Below are positions 1-9,772 of a stretch of 64,000 nt of DNA, in pieces. The translations under genes and the position numbers were made by a program. Position 1 is the first letter of the stretch, and each line of letters begins with the position of its first letter. The notes beneath the pieces are model-generated. The model was given only the letters and a program-made list of their open reading frames with translations, was not told the origin of the DNA and did no database searches. The DNA is taken from positions 1,957,501 through 2,021,500 of the forward strand of contig NZ_CP132542.1 in NCBI RefSeq assembly GCF_030845175.1, written 5' to 3'. This stretch comes from Coralliovum pocilloporae (GTDB lineage: Bacteria > Pseudomonadota > Alphaproteobacteria > Rhizobiales > Cohaesibacteraceae).

Positions 1-1713
1 CCGTGGCAAGGTCCTGTAGGCCAGCAGCATTGCAGCCCCGTACCCGACAAAGAGATTGATGGTATTGAGGAAGAACAGGCTCAGCTCGGCAATGTTCTTT
101 GTGGAAACCGAGCCGAGCTCATACAGGGCGTAGCCTAGGGCAAAGATAAAGAACGGGTGGATAAAGGCGGCCAGCAACATGCCGCCGATCATGATCTGGA
201 AAAACAGGAAACCGGCAAATCCCATATTCCGCTTTGTCGCGAGCGGTCGCCGCATGTGAACGAGCCAGGTCTGCATCCAGCCCTTGAACCACCGGGCCCG
301 TTGTTTCAGCCACGGCATCAGGGTGGTGGGGGCGTCTTCCAGAGTGGATGAGGCCAGTGTCCGGCAATCATAGCCGAGCCTGAACAGTCGCATGCCGAGA
401 TCAGCATCCTCTGTGACATTGTGCGGGTCCCATCCACCAACGGCGACCAGTATGTCACGTCGAAAATGGTTGGACGTCCCTCCAAGAGGCAGCGGCAGGC
501 CATGATGGGACAGATCCGGCAAAAGTCCGTGAAAGAGGGCTGCATATTCTATGGTGAACTGCTTCGCCAACCAGCTGTCTCTGCTGTTTCTGATATCGAG
601 TCTGGCTTGCAGGCAGGCCAGCTTGCTGCCTGCCGCATTGAAGGCCGTAACCGCCTTTTTCAGCTGGTCCGGGTCCGGTCTGTCCTCGGCATCATAAACA
701 ACCACATAGGTCCCCCGAGCCATCTGCAGCCCCACATTGAGCGCTTTGGGCTTGGTCCGCGGACCAGATCCGGCAATGCGGTGGCTTTCAAAGTCCAGCC
801 TGTGCCGGTGTTTCTGTAAAGCCAGATATGTTTCGCGGTCATCAGCTTCCAGCAGGAACTTGATGTCCAGCTTATGCCCTGGATAGTCCAGCGCTCGAAG
901 AGTATCAATCAGACCAGAGACCATTTCGGCTTCCCTGTAGAGAGGCACCAGAATGGTATATGTGGGACACTGGTCTGAGGGCAGATATGCGGCCTCCGGG
1001 TCTGTTTCAGCCGGGCCGGAAGTCCTGGAGATGGAAGCAGCTGCGTCCAGACGCAGCAAGGCGACCGATAGAAAGGTAAAAGCAAGAAGAGCATTCAATC
1101 CGACCAGAAGAACAGATGGAATGCTCCAGCCGAGCAGCAGCAGAACGGCCAGGCCGGCGATGCAGAGATATGCCTGGGCCGGTGTCATCACATGAAGCGC
1201 GGAGAGAGCTGCATCCCGCTTGTGCAGATATGTGGTGGCCTCCCGCGCCAGCCGGAGGGTGTAAACCTGTGACAGGCTTTCCCGGAGCGTTCTGACATTG
1301 ATGGCCGCAATCCGGTTTCGGATGCCGGGTGATCGGTCACACAGTGCCTTCAGTTTCCTCAGCCCCGGCATGGTGATGCTGACAAGGGTCATGCCGTCGC
1401 GGGTGCGTAGGCTATGGGCATGGGGGATCAGCCGGTCCGGCGCGAGACCCTGCGGCTGGGCAAGTTGCGCGGGATGAAGATGATCGAGAATGGCAATACC
1501 CAGATAATCTGCGAGGACCTGGCAGCATTCTTCATCGTTCAGGGCCAGATGGGATTTCAGATAATCCGACAGAGTGAGGCCTTGCGCTTCGGCCTCGCTC
1601 ATGGCGGTGTCCAGTGGGTGGACTTTGTCAGTTTCTGATGCAAACGCCCCGTGCCTCGCCGTCAGAAGGGCGTGGCGGGTCTCATGCGGGTGCTGTCCGG
1701 GGTATCTGCTCAC
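1..1713 (-). CDS. BcsA-like family 2 glycosyltransferase, C-terminus cut by window edge
   Basis: Inner-membrane glycosyltransferase expected to transfer sugar from a nucleotide-sugar, probably in exopolysaccharide or glycan synthesis; the substrate is unknown. 571 residues are visible and the frame is still open at base 1. Residues ~40-110 (LTLSDYL ... ADYLGI) resemble the MshEN/GspE N-terminal domain often found ahead of such enzymes. Membrane helices follow at ~178-215. The GT-A domain starts at ~252 (YTILVPLYRE), with YDAED at 340-344, TEDADLG at 434-439 and RARW at 472-475. These are the landmarks of processive GT2 enzymes. More helices follow. The GTG at 1713 is chosen because an in-frame TAA lies at 1747-1749 and the first ATG (~1602) would remove part of the N-terminal domain. 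The Shine-Dalgarno sequence is weak. Confidence 0.82.
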   Translation of the reverse strand, partial: MSRYPGQHPHETRHALLTARHGAFASETDKVHPLDTAMSEAEAQGLTLSDYLKSHLALNDEECCQVLADYLGIAILDHLHPAQLAQPQGLAPDRLIPHAHSLRTRDGMTLVSITMPGLRKLKALCDRSPGIRNRIAAINVRTLRESLSQVYTLRLAREATTYLHKRDAALSALHVMTPAQAYLCIAGLAVLLLLGWSIPSVLLVGLNALLAFTFLSVALLRLDAAASISRTSGPAETDPEAAYLPSDQCPTYTILVPLYREAEMVSGLIDTLRALDYPGHKLDIKFLLEADDRETYLALQKHRHRLDFESHRIAGSGPRTKPKALNVGLQMARGTYVVVYDAEDRPDPDQLKKAVTAFNAAGSKLACLQARLDIRNSRDSWLAKQFTIEYAALFHGLLPDLSHHGLPLPLGGTSNHFRRDILVAVGGWDPHNVTEDADLGMRLFRLGYDCRTLASSTLEDAPTTLMPWLKQRARWFKGWMQTWLVHMRRPLATKRNMGFAGFLFFQIMIGGMLLAAFIHPFFIFALGYALYELGSVSTKNIAELSLFFLNTINLFVGYGAAMLLAYRTLPR

Positions 1714-1811
1714 ATCAGAAATTCTTTTATCGGCATTCGAAGATGATTAGGGTATGAGGGAAGAGGTTTGTGATCCGCAGCTTCTCAGAATTGCGACTTT
1801 AAGGTGTAAAT

Positions 1812-2711
1812 ATGGTGTATGGCAAGTCAGATGCGTCCGGTTTGATGGCCTTTCTTGCAAGCATGATCCTGACAAGTCTCATGGCATTGAGCCCGGTTGC
1901 GGCACAGCAGGCGGCAGATGGTGAGAGTGGAACGGCTGCGACACTGCAGCGGGATTTCCCCAGCTTCGCCGATCCCACTGTCCGGCACACAAAACCTGAA
2001 GACGGCACCATCGGTGGTATCCGGTTTGTCACCACCACTGATTTCCCACCGTTCAACTATATGGGGCCAGACAAACGTCTGAGAGGGCTGCATGTCGATC
2101 TGGCTGGAGCCATATGCATGGAGCTGCTTGTCCCGTGCACCATTCGCTCTGCCCGGTGGGATGAACTGGAAAACCTGCTTGAAACGAGAAAGGCTGACGC
2201 GGTTCTGGCTGGCTGGGGACCTGATACAGGGACAGGAGACGGGGTGCGCTTCTCGGATATCTATCTGAAGCTGCCAGCGCGGTTTGCCGTGCTTCGTCAA
2301 TCAGATCTGAAGCTGGCAGACCCGGAACGCCTGGCTGGCAAGCTGGTGGGTGTGGTGGCAGACAGTCGTCACGACACCTTTCTGACGGACTATTTTGCCA
2401 GTGTTGTCATCAAGCGCTTTAAGACAGCGGAACAGGCCACGCAGTCCCTGAAAGATGGTGATCTTGATGCTCTGTTCGGAGATGGAGTGCATCTGGCCTT
2501 CTGGATAAACGGTCAGGGTGAAGAGGCCTGTTGCCGTTTTCTTGATGGAGCATTTGTCGAGCCGGGTTATTTTGGAGCCGGTATGGCAATCGGCGTTCGC
2601 GCTGATAATGACCGCCTGCTTGCGGCCCTGAACTATGCTCTCCAGCACCTGGATGAGAAGGGTGATTTCTACAGTCTGTATCTGAGGTCGTTTCCGATCT
2701 CGATTTATTAG
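1812..2711 (+). CDS. Periplasmic solute-binding protein, family 3 (amino-acid type)
   Basis: Secreted binding protein of the ABC-transporter family 3 class, or a stand-alone sensor of that fold. It has 299 residues. A hydrophobic segment at ~11-28 ending in a VAAQQA-like cleavage region looks like a Sec signal peptide. The family pattern follows: VTTTDFPPFNY at ~73 (ligand-binding strand), then a WDELENLL segment and ADAVLAGWG near the hinge, and LVGVVADS at the start of lobe 2. No permease or ATPase gene is adjacent, so it may serve a distant transporter or be an orphan. The ATG is preceded by AAGGTG eight bases upstream. The TAG stop is formed by the first bases of an inverted-repeat element (see the repeat at 2709-2977), so the C-terminus may have been set by that insertion. 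Confidence 0.85.
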   Translation: MVYGKSDASGLMAFLASMILTSLMALSPVAAQQAADGESGTAATLQRDFPSFADPTVRHTKPEDGTIGGIRFVTTTDFPPFNYMGPDKRLRGLHVDLAGAICMELLVPCTIRSARWDELENLLETRKADAVLAGWGPDTGTGDGVRFSDIYLKLPARFAVLRQSDLKLADPERLAGKLVGVVADSRHDTFLTDYFASVVIKRFKTAEQATQSLKDGDLDALFGDGVHLAFWINGQGEEACCRFLDGAFVEPGYFGAGMAIGVRADNDRLLAALNYALQHLDEKGDFYSLYLRSFPISIY

Positions 2712-2977
2712 GGTTCAGACTCATAAATTCCGTTCGTTCTGCGGAGGATGTTTTTCTGTCCGGCGCGACGGAAATCTGCAGGAAGCTTGGATGGCTTTTA
2801 AAGATTTCCAACAAAGTCGGGCTGAAAAACAACCCCGCCCTTCGGGTCTACGGGAAAGACACAGCCTGCACATAAATCAGGACTTGAATAGGATCCACCT
2901 GTCCTGCGTCCTGATTTCCGTCCATTCTGTATCTTTCCCGTAGACAGAACGAACGGAATTTATGGGTCTGAACCCTA
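2709..2977. mobile_element. MITE-like palindromic element with 31-bp terminal inverted repeats
   Basis: Bases 2711-2741 and 2945-2975 are inverted copies of each other over 31 bp with one mismatch. Each end begins GGGTTCAG and is directly flanked by TA (2709-2710 and 2976-2977), as expected for elements that duplicate a TA target such as the IS630/Tc1-mariner group. Inner inverted arms also exist: 2846-2864 pairs with 2927-2945, 2768-2776 with 2913-2921, and 2875-2883 with 2909-2917. There is no open frame of useful size, so it is non-autonomous. It fills almost the whole gap between the solute-binding protein and the convergent hydroxylase gene. Family assignment is inference; the symmetry is seen directly. 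Confidence 0.75.
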
Positions 2978-2990
2978 GGGCCAAGGCCTG

Positions 2991-3902
<912 letters not shown>

Positions 3903-3935
3903 GTGACCATTAACAAACCAGAGGCGCGGGGTATC

Positions 3936-4577
3936 ATGTCGGAGTGGCTATGGACGGGCGACAGAGATGGGGATGGACCAGTTCTTCTGCTGGCCCACGG
4001 CTCAGGCGCGCCGATGGATTCCGCTTTCATGAACCGGTTTGCGGATAGTCTGGCAGAGTTCGGCGGTACGGTGGCCCGGTTTGAGTTTGCCTATATGGCC
4101 CAGCGACGGACCGGTGGCAAGAAGCGTCCGCCGCCCCGGGCTGATAAACTGATTGATGAGTTCAATGCAGCAATCAACAGCCTGAAGGAGCAGTCTGACA
4201 GGCCAATTGTTATCGGTGGCAAATCACTTGGTGGCCGGGTTGCAGCCATGACGTCTGGCACGGAGCTTGATCCGGCTGTGCGCGGTGTTCTCTGCCTTGG
4301 ATATCCGTTCCACCCGCCAGGCAAGGTGGACGCAGAGCATTGGCGTCTGCCGCCACTGGAGGAGGCGCGCCTCCCTGTACTTGTCTGTCAGGGAGAACGC
4401 GATCCGTTTGGCAAAAGAGCAGAGATCGAAGACATCACCCTGCCTGAAAGAGTCAGGCTTGAATGGATCAGCAATGGCGACCATGATTTTGGCCCGACTG
4501 GCCGGGCCGAGGCCACGCTGAAAGGCAATATCCGGCATGCTGCCGAGCTGGCCTTGTCCTTCATGAAGGCTGCTTAG
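3936..4577 (+). CDS. Alpha/beta-hydrolase of the KANL3/Tex30-like family
   Basis: Small cytosolic serine hydrolase of unknown substrate, 213 residues. It has an early LLAHGSGAPMDS oxyanion region, the nucleophile elbow GKSLGG, an acidic residue in GERDPFG and a final histidine in NGDHDFGP, giving a complete Ser-Asp-His triad. Upstream in-frame codons would extend it to 3840, but the ATG at 3936 is preceded by a GAGGCG stretch and the family normally starts close to this LxAHG strand. The stop codon TAG at 4575-4577 begins a TAGGGTCA repeat end. It converges on the alcohol dehydrogenase gene with 22 bases between. Confidence 0.82.
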   Translation: MSEWLWTGDRDGDGPVLLLAHGSGAPMDSAFMNRFADSLAEFGGTVARFEFAYMAQRRTGGKKRPPPRADKLIDEFNAAINSLKEQSDRPIVIGGKSLGGRVAAMTSGTELDPAVRGVLCLGYPFHPPGKVDAEHWRLPPLEEARLPVLVCQGERDPFGKRAEIEDITLPERVRLEWISNGDHDFGPTGRAEATLKGNIRHAAELALSFMKAA

Positions 4578-4593
4578 GGTCAAAACTCATTGC
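4574..4593 (+). repeat. Solo end of the TAGGGTC repeat family
   Basis: TTAGGGTCAAAACTCAT matches the outer end of the element at 2709-2977. It overlaps the stop codon of the hydrolase gene and occupies the short gap to the convergent gene. No partner inverted copy is visible nearby. Confidence 0.5.
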
Positions 4594-4599
4594 TGGCCC

Positions 4600-5811
4600 T
4601 TAAAAGGTGAGCTCGCGTCTTCCTTCCGCAACGGCGGTCAGAATGGCCTGGCACTCTGCTTTTGACATGGCCTTTGGCGGTGCATAGGAGAACCTTGCCT
4701 CGTTCAGAGCGTTGCGAATAATGGTCGGGAAATCTCCGACCTTGAGATCATCCAGATGATGCGGGATGGATACGCGGTCTGACAGGGCTTCTATCCGATC
4801 AATGAACCGTGTGGACAAAACCAGCGGACTGGTCTCATCCCGGTCGTTGCCCAGCATGGTTTCCAGAGCGGCAAAGTCATCCTGACAGACCGTCTTGTTG
4901 AAACGCATGACGCGGGGCAGCAGAATGGCATTGGCGACACCATGCGGTGTGTCGTAGTGCGCACTGATCTGATGAGAGATGGCGTGTACATAGCCAAGGC
5001 TTGTTTTGGCAAAGGCATACCCGGCAAGAAAAGATCCTATGGCCAGCTTCTCACGGGCCTCAAGATCATCTCCATCATCGATGGCTGCAGGCAGGTTCTC
5101 GACAATCAGTCTGATGGCCAGTGCAGCATCACGCCGCGCATCTTCAAAGCGATTTAAAGAGGTGTATGCTTCGATGGCATGGGTCAGTGCATCCATGGTC
5201 GTTGCTGCGGTCATGGCTGGCGGCAGTGACTTGAGCATTGCAGGATCCAGCGCAGTGGCTCGCGAGATCAGCTTGGGGTCAACCACAAAGGTCTTGCGGT
5301 GGGTCTTGTTGTCGGACACCACCGCAGCCGGGGTTGCCTCGGATCCTGTGCCCGATGTGGTCGGCACCACATATATTGGCAGAGGCGGCGTTTTGACTTT
5401 GAGAAGGCCTGCCAGTTTTTCACCTGACTTGCCATTTGTATAGCTGGCGGCAATGACCTTGGCCGCATCAATGGCGGAACCGCCGCCGACAATCAGAATA
5501 CTGTCGCAATTGTTAACCCGGCAGGCTTCAACCCCGTCATCAACGACTGAAAAGGTTGGGTTTGGGGGCACCGTGTCAAAAATGGTGACGACACAGCCTT
5601 CGGCATCAAAATAAGCCAGCAGGTCATCCAGCATGCCGACACGCAGCGCAAACTTGCCGGTGACCAGCAGCGGTCTCCGATGCCCGGCTGCGACCATCAG
5701 TGATGCCAGCTTGAGAGATGAGTTGAGGCCTGAGAACAGCAGAGGTTTCTGAGGCGGGAACAGGGTGGATAATGTTCGCAATGCGAACCGGACTGTTGGT
5801 CTGATCATCAC
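4600..5811 (-). CDS. Iron-containing alcohol dehydrogenase (group III)
   Basis: NAD(P)-dependent, metal-dependent oxidoreductase interconverting an alcohol and an aldehyde. It has 403 residues, normal for the family. The nucleotide-binding signature GGGSAIDAAK lies near residue 109, with PTTSGTGSEATP after it. Metal ligands are expected at the Asp and His of MDALTHAIEAY and the two histidines of YVHAISHQ and YDTPHG. GTG at 5811 is followed directly by ATG at 5808; an AAGGAGGGG stretch upstream serves either. It lies 57 bases downstream of the HxlR regulator on the same strand, suggesting co-transcription or control by it. The substrate is not predictable. Confidence 0.88.
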   Translation of the reverse strand: MMIRPTVRFALRTLSTLFPPQKPLLFSGLNSSLKLASLMVAAGHRRPLLVTGKFALRVGMLDDLLAYFDAEGCVVTIFDTVPPNPTFSVVDDGVEACRVNNCDSILIVGGGSAIDAAKVIAASYTNGKSGEKLAGLLKVKTPPLPIYVVPTTSGTGSEATPAAVVSDNKTHRKTFVVDPKLISRATALDPAMLKSLPPAMTAATTMDALTHAIEAYTSLNRFEDARRDAALAIRLIVENLPAAIDDGDDLEAREKLAIGSFLAGYAFAKTSLGYVHAISHQISAHYDTPHGVANAILLPRVMRFNKTVCQDDFAALETMLGNDRDETSPLVLSTRFIDRIEALSDRVSIPHHLDDLKVGDFPTIIRNALNEARFSYAPPKAMSKAECQAILTAVAEGRRELTF

Positions 5812-5868
5812 AAAAGCCCCTCCTTAAGGGCCGGTGAGTTCTGAAGTGCAGAATGATGACGGGCTGTA

Positions 5869-6339
5869 TCAGTCAGAAGACGACGGTTCAGCCAGCTCGG
5901 ATCTTGGGAGATAAGTCAGGCGGTCCAGCGGAATTGGCGCTCCGGTCTCATCTCTGATGATCTGGCGCGGGATCTGCGTGCCGGTCGCGGTGTCGACGAC
6001 AACGATTGCTTCATCATGCGTTGTGCCTGTCCACTGCTCTCCCCATTGGCTGAGAGCAACAAGAACGGGCAGCAGATCAGCTCCTTTTTCGGTCAGCTGA
6101 TATTCATGATATTTCGATCCGGCGCTGTCCGGGACCTTTTCCATGACGCCCGCTTCAACGAGCAGTCTGAGCCGTGACGTCAGCGTTGTTTTTGCGATGC
6201 CAAGCGAGCGTTCGAAGTCGCTGAAGCGTCGGATACCCAGAAATGCATCACGGATAATAAGAAATGCCCACCATGGCCCAATGGCCTCAAGAGCCTGGGC
6301 GATTGAACAGGACATGTCCGCATAGGATGTGTGCTTCAT
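5869..6339 (-). CDS. HxlR-family transcriptional regulator
   Basis: Winged-helix DNA-binding regulator of 156 residues. The HxlR core is at ~8-105: a cysteine near the start (SCSIAQALEAIGPWW), RRFSDFERSLGIAKTTLTSRL as the recognition region, and YHEYQLTEKG as the wing. An extra ~45-residue tail continues beyond the usual domain. HxlR proteins often use the N-terminal cysteine to sense aldehydes or oxidants. Here one sits at residue 11, and the downstream neighbour is an alcohol dehydrogenase, so aldehyde sensing is a reasonable inference. A palindromic site lies directly upstream (6355-6386). Confidence 0.87.
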   Translation of the reverse strand: MKHTSYADMSCSIAQALEAIGPWWAFLIIRDAFLGIRRFSDFERSLGIAKTTLTSRLRLLVEAGVMEKVPDSAGSKYHEYQLTEKGADLLPVLVALSQWGEQWTGTTHDEAIVVVDTATGTQIPRQIIRDETGAPIPLDRLTYLPRSELAEPSSSD

Positions 6340-6354
6340 GAGATGTCTTATCTA

Positions 6355-6386
6355 GTATCGATATAAAACTAGTTTTCATATGATAC
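6355..6386. promoter_or_regulatory. Palindromic operator candidate upstream of the HxlR gene
   Basis: The core AAAACTAGTTTT (6365-6376) is a perfect 12-bp palindrome. It is extended by near-symmetric arms GTATC...GATAC at 6355 and 6386. It lies 16-47 bases upstream of the regulator's ATG, a position typical of HxlR autoregulatory operators. Binding is inferred from position and symmetry only. Confidence 0.5.
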
Positions 6387-6445
6387 CAAATTCTCATCAT
6401 GTCAAGCCTGCTTCCTTCAAATGTCCGGGTGATGAGACAGGCATA

Positions 6446-6476
6446 GAAAAACCCGGCTGAAAATTCAGCCGGGTTC
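6446..6476 (-). terminator. Rho-independent terminator after the TerB-like gene
   Basis: A GC-rich stem (ACCCGGCTGA / TCAGCCGGGT, 6451-6474) with a 4-base loop is followed on the minus strand by a run of T (the A-run just left of the stem). It lies about 30 bases past the stop of the TerB-like gene. Confidence 0.8.
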
Positions 6477-6506
6477 CGTATTCTGTCCGTGTCTGGCGCG
6501 GGAGAG

Positions 6507-6920
6507 TTAGAGCGTTCTGTAACGTGCCCGCGCGCCGCGTTCGATGGCTGCCACTGTGAGCTTGTCCAGATCCAGCGTATCCCGGAGGAATTGCAGATAA
6601 CGCAGTTCTTCCTGATGAACTTCCAGGTCGGCGGCGGCGACTTCCACAGCCAGTGCATAAGCCGTATCGTAGAACTGGCTTGGCAGGGATTCACGAATCT
6701 TGTCGATGATCACGTCCAGCCCGTCTTCGTCCTGCAGAAGTTCGCCGCAATCCTCGGCGACCTGTACCAGCTTTTCCTCATTGAAATCGGAAAAGGCAGG
6801 CAGGGACCGCACGATGTCGCCGATCTTCATGAGCTCGGAGTCAGTCATGGTCCGGTCTGCGGCAGACATGGTAACCATGACATAGATGAGGGCTTCGTGA
6901 TGGGAAATCTTGGCGGTCAT
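6507..6920 (-). CDS. TerB-like small cytosolic protein
   Basis: A 137-residue, mostly helical acidic protein with the TerB-type pattern: an EALIYVMVTMSAADRTMTDSE-like first helix pair carrying an acidic motif, then ALAVEVAAADLEVHQEE in the second half. That repeats the AaD.ev...E pattern of the TerB fold. TerB proteins are linked to metal or stress responses in other bacteria, but stand-alone members like this one have no settled function. It is a single gene with its own terminator and no other Ter genes nearby. The ATG at 6920 is used; the Shine-Dalgarno sequence is weak. Confidence 0.72.
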   Translation of the reverse strand: MTAKISHHEALIYVMVTMSAADRTMTDSELMKIGDIVRSLPAFSDFNEEKLVQVAEDCGELLQDEDGLDVIIDKIRESLPSQFYDTAYALAVEVAAADLEVHQEELRYLQFLRDTLDLDKLTVAAIERGARARYRTL

Positions 6921-7172
6921 GTGATTGATGTTCCGTGGTTAAGGTCTTTGCCAATTTATCACGCATGATCCGTAAACCAAGCGTTTATCCGTACAGATCT
7001 TGCCTGCCAAGATAGGGATGCTCACAACGTGATGCAATGTGCAGGCTGTAATGCAGAGCCCGGTATGCAGAGTCTTATTGACGCGAGCCACGTCTGTTTC
7101 TAGACAAGGCGCGTTGAGTGCCGCGCTGTCGCGCGGGCTCTGCGGATTTCAAACAGTCAAAGGACATATGTC

Positions 7173-8777
7173 ATGACCACCGGTATTTCCCCGGATCTCG
7201 TCGATGCAGCCCGCACCTCCAAGGCCTGGCCTTTTGAGGAAGCAAGGAAGGTTGTTGCGCGTCTCGAGAAACAGGGCAAACCGGACAAGACGGTGATCTT
7301 TGAGACAGGGTATGGACCTTCCGGCCTGCCCCATATCGGAACCTTTGGCGAAGTCGCACGGACGACCATGGTACGTCATGCGTTCAATCTGATGACGGAC
7401 AATGCCTACAAGACCCGCCTTATCTGCTTTTCTGATGATATGGATGGCTTCCGCAAGGTGCCGAGCAATGTGCCCAACGGGGAGGAGCTCGAAAAGGCGC
7501 TGGGTCAGCCCTTGACGAAGGTGCCGGACCCTTTTGGTGAATATCCGAGCTTTGCCCATCACAACAATGCCCGCCTGCGCATGTTCCTCGACCAGTTCGG
7601 CTTTGATTATGAGTTTGCCAGTGCGACGGATGCCTATACATCAGGACAGCTGGATGAAGCGCTTCTGCGCATGCTGGCGGTGTATGACAAGGTCATGGAT
7701 ATCATTCTGCCGACGCTTGGGGCAGAGCGGCAGAAGACCTATTCACCATTCCTGCCTGTCTGCCCGAGAACCGGTGTGGTTCTTCAGGTGCCGATGATCG
7801 AGCGGAATGTTGAGGCCGGGACGGTTGTCTATGAAGACCCCGAGACAGGCGAGAGAATGGAAACACCGGTCACGGGTGGCCGTGTCAAATGTCAGTGGAA
7901 GGCAGACTGGGCTTTGCGCTGGTTTGCCCTTGGGGTGGACTATGAAATGGCCGGTAAGGATCTGATTGACTCGGTCAATCTCTCCGGCCGTATCTGCCGG
8001 GCCATGGGCGGCACACCGCCGGAAAACCTGAGCTACGAGCTGTTTCTGGATGAAAAGGGGGAGAAGATCTCCAAATCCAAAGGCAATGGTCTCACCATCG
8101 AGGAATGGCTGACCTATGCCAGCCCGGAGAGCCTGTCCCTGTTCATGTTCCAGAAGCCGCGCACGGCCAAGAAACTCTATTTCGATGTCATTCCGAAGAA
8201 TGTGGATGAATATTTCACATTCCTCGACAAGGCCGGCTCGGAAGAAGGGGATGCCCTTCTGAAAAACCCGGCATGGCATATCCATTCCGGTGATGTGCCT
8301 GGCGAAGGGGTGCCTGTCAGCTTCTCAATGCTGCTCAATCTTGTCAGTGCCTCAAACTCCGAAGATAAAGCCGTTCTCTGGGGCTTTATCAGGCGCTATG
8401 CACCGGATGTGACACCGGAAAGCAATCCTGTTCTCGACAATATGGTTGGATATGCGATCCGGTATTTTGAGGATTTCGTCAAGCCGAACAAGGTGTTCCG
8501 CCTGCCGACCGATCTTGAGCGGGATGCACTTGAGGATCTGGATGCAAGGCTTGATGCGCTGCCTGCAGATGCGGATGCCGAAACCATCCAGAACGAGGTC
8601 TATGCTGTTGGCAAGGCACATGCATTTGACAATCTGCGGGATTGGTTCAAGGCACTCTATCAGGTTCTGCTTGGCCAGGATCAGGGTCCGCGCTTTGGTT
8701 CCTTTGTTGCGCTTTATGGCATTGAGGAAACCCGGGTGATGATCGGCAAGGGGCTTTCCGGAGAACTCGCGGAATAA
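7173..8777 (+). CDS. lysK: Lysyl-tRNA synthetase, class I
   Basis: Charges tRNA-Lys with lysine using ATP in the cytoplasm. This is the class I enzyme, typical of archaea and many alphaproteobacteria, not the class II LysS. It has 534 residues. The HIGH-type motif appears as PHIG in [12 protein letters not shown] near residue 50, and the KMSKS loop as KISKSKG near residue 300. The C-terminal helical anticodon-binding region follows. AAAGGA lies about 8 bases upstream of the ATG. It stands alone, with ~250 bases of upstream non-coding sequence and a two-hairpin repeat (8790-8892) just after the stop. Confidence 0.95.
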   Translation: MTTGISPDLVDAARTSKAWPFEEARKVVARLEKQGKPDKTVIFETGYGPSGLPHIGTFGEVARTTMVRHAFNLMTDNAYKTRLICFSDDMDGFRKVPSNVPNGEELEKALGQPLTKVPDPFGEYPSFAHHNNARLRMFLDQFGFDYEFASATDAYTSGQLDEALLRMLAVYDKVMDIILPTLGAERQKTYSPFLPVCPRTGVVLQVPMIERNVEAGTVVYEDPETGERMETPVTGGRVKCQWKADWALRWFALGVDYEMAGKDLIDSVNLSGRICRAMGGTPPENLSYELFLDEKGEKISKSKGNGLTIEEWLTYASPESLSLFMFQKPRTAKKLYFDVIPKNVDEYFTFLDKAGSEEGDALLKNPAWHIHSGDVPGEGVPVSFSMLLNLVSASNSEDKAVLWGFIRRYAPDVTPESNPVLDNMVGYAIRYFEDFVKPNKVFRLPTDLERDALEDLDARLDALPADADAETIQNEVYAVGKAHAFDNLRDWFKALYQVLLGQDQGPRFGSFVALYGIEETRVMIGKGLSGELAE

Positions 8778-8789
8778 GGCTGCGAGCTT

Positions 8790-8892
8790 GAGCATATTCC
8801 CTAAAAGTGTATGCGGTTTTCGGACAAGAATATGCTCACAAACAAATAGACAGAGCATTATGAGTGACTCTGTTTAAGCTCAAAATGCTCTG
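8790..8892. repeat. Dispersed two-hairpin repeat (GAGCATATT...AATATGCTC type)
   Basis: Two stem-loops in a row: 8790-8798 pairs with 8829-8837, and CAGAGCATT at 8851-8859 pairs with AATGCTCTG at 8884-8892. This layout is a common intergenic repeat type in alphaproteobacteria. Related, more degenerate copies in this window are at 11220, 22736, 54411, 56330 and 59305. It sits at the convergent junction between lysK and the S24-like repressor and may also act as a transcription barrier. Confidence 0.65.
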
Positions 8893-8911
8893 ACAATTGG
8901 TCCGTGTGTGT

Positions 8912-9517
8912 TTATGGGGACGTCCACAGGATGCGTGCGGACCATCCTATTCTAGAGGAAGGCAGTGGATCGGGCAGATGGGCGGGTTCGGTACTGTCCA
9001 GATCAAGCGTCTGATCTGTTTTCCTGCTTAGGCGCCCGGTTCTGAAACTGCCGTCCGTGAGCTGGACAAGCACTGTGTCCTCTTCTTCAATGTCATGCCC
9101 AAGGTCGAGGACAATCCGGTCACCGGGCTTGTAATCCGGACGTAACGCATCGCTGGTGACAGCCACAACGCAAACAGGCTCATCGCGGGGGCTCATCACA
9201 CGGGAGGCCCAGTGGTTGTCTGATGTCAGGTCATCAAGCGCCACGCGCGGAAGGGCGCGGTCGAGTGGTTCTGTGAGCTTGCCCGTGTAGAGCAACTGGC
9301 AGAGCAGCTCAGGCGTGATGCCGGTATAATCGAGAATTTTGGCGATGGATTGTGTGGAGGGCCAGTGTAACTGGCCGTCTGCTCTGACCCGCTTCGACTT
9401 GTTGAAGGTGGTGGGGTTCAGCCCGGCCTGGCGTGCGAGTGCTGAGACAGACATGCCATGATGTCTCGCAAGCATATCGATTGCCGCCCATAGTCGAGAA
9501 TGCAATTGCTTCGACAT
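8912..9517 (-). CDS. HTH regulator with a catalytically dead S24/LexA-like domain
   Basis: Transcriptional regulator of 201 residues. The N-terminal helix-turn-helix includes MSVSALARQAGLNPTTFNKS (~21-40). The C-terminal half has the LexA/S24 peptidase layout: SDALRPDYKPGDRIVLD near 122-138, then a strand pair with VLVQLTDGSFRTGRL. In active S24 proteins the first motif carries GDSM with the catalytic Ser, and a Lys follows in the later strand. Here the Ser position reads Ala (SDAL) and no Lys fits the second site, so self-cleavage is unlikely. It is divergent from DUF952-pyrD. The ATG at 9517 is used; the Shine-Dalgarno sequence is weak. Confidence 0.8.
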   Translation of the reverse strand: MSKQLHSRLWAAIDMLARHHGMSVSALARQAGLNPTTFNKSKRVRADGQLHWPSTQSIAKILDYTGITPELLCQLLYTGKLTEPLDRALPRVALDDLTSDNHWASRVMSPRDEPVCVVAVTSDALRPDYKPGDRIVLDLGHDIEEEDTVLVQLTDGSFRTGRLSRKTDQTLDLDSTEPAHLPDPLPSSRIGWSARILWTSP

Positions 9518-9772
9518 GATCGGGCTACCACATCTGTCTTAAGATATGGCCAGGTGCCCAAATGAGGACAAAATGACGGTCAAAGTGTGGACATGCGCCT
9601 GAGGGTAAGGTCACAGCAAAGACTCGCTTAATTAGAATCAAATATTATATGCAATCTAGAATATATGCTTCTGTACCCTTGGTGCAATTCAAGATGTGCC
9701 TCTGTGGCAAAGCTTGCTTTCCTTGCCCCAAAGAGGCAAGAAGAGGCCCGTGTTCGTATCGGAATTTGTGGA

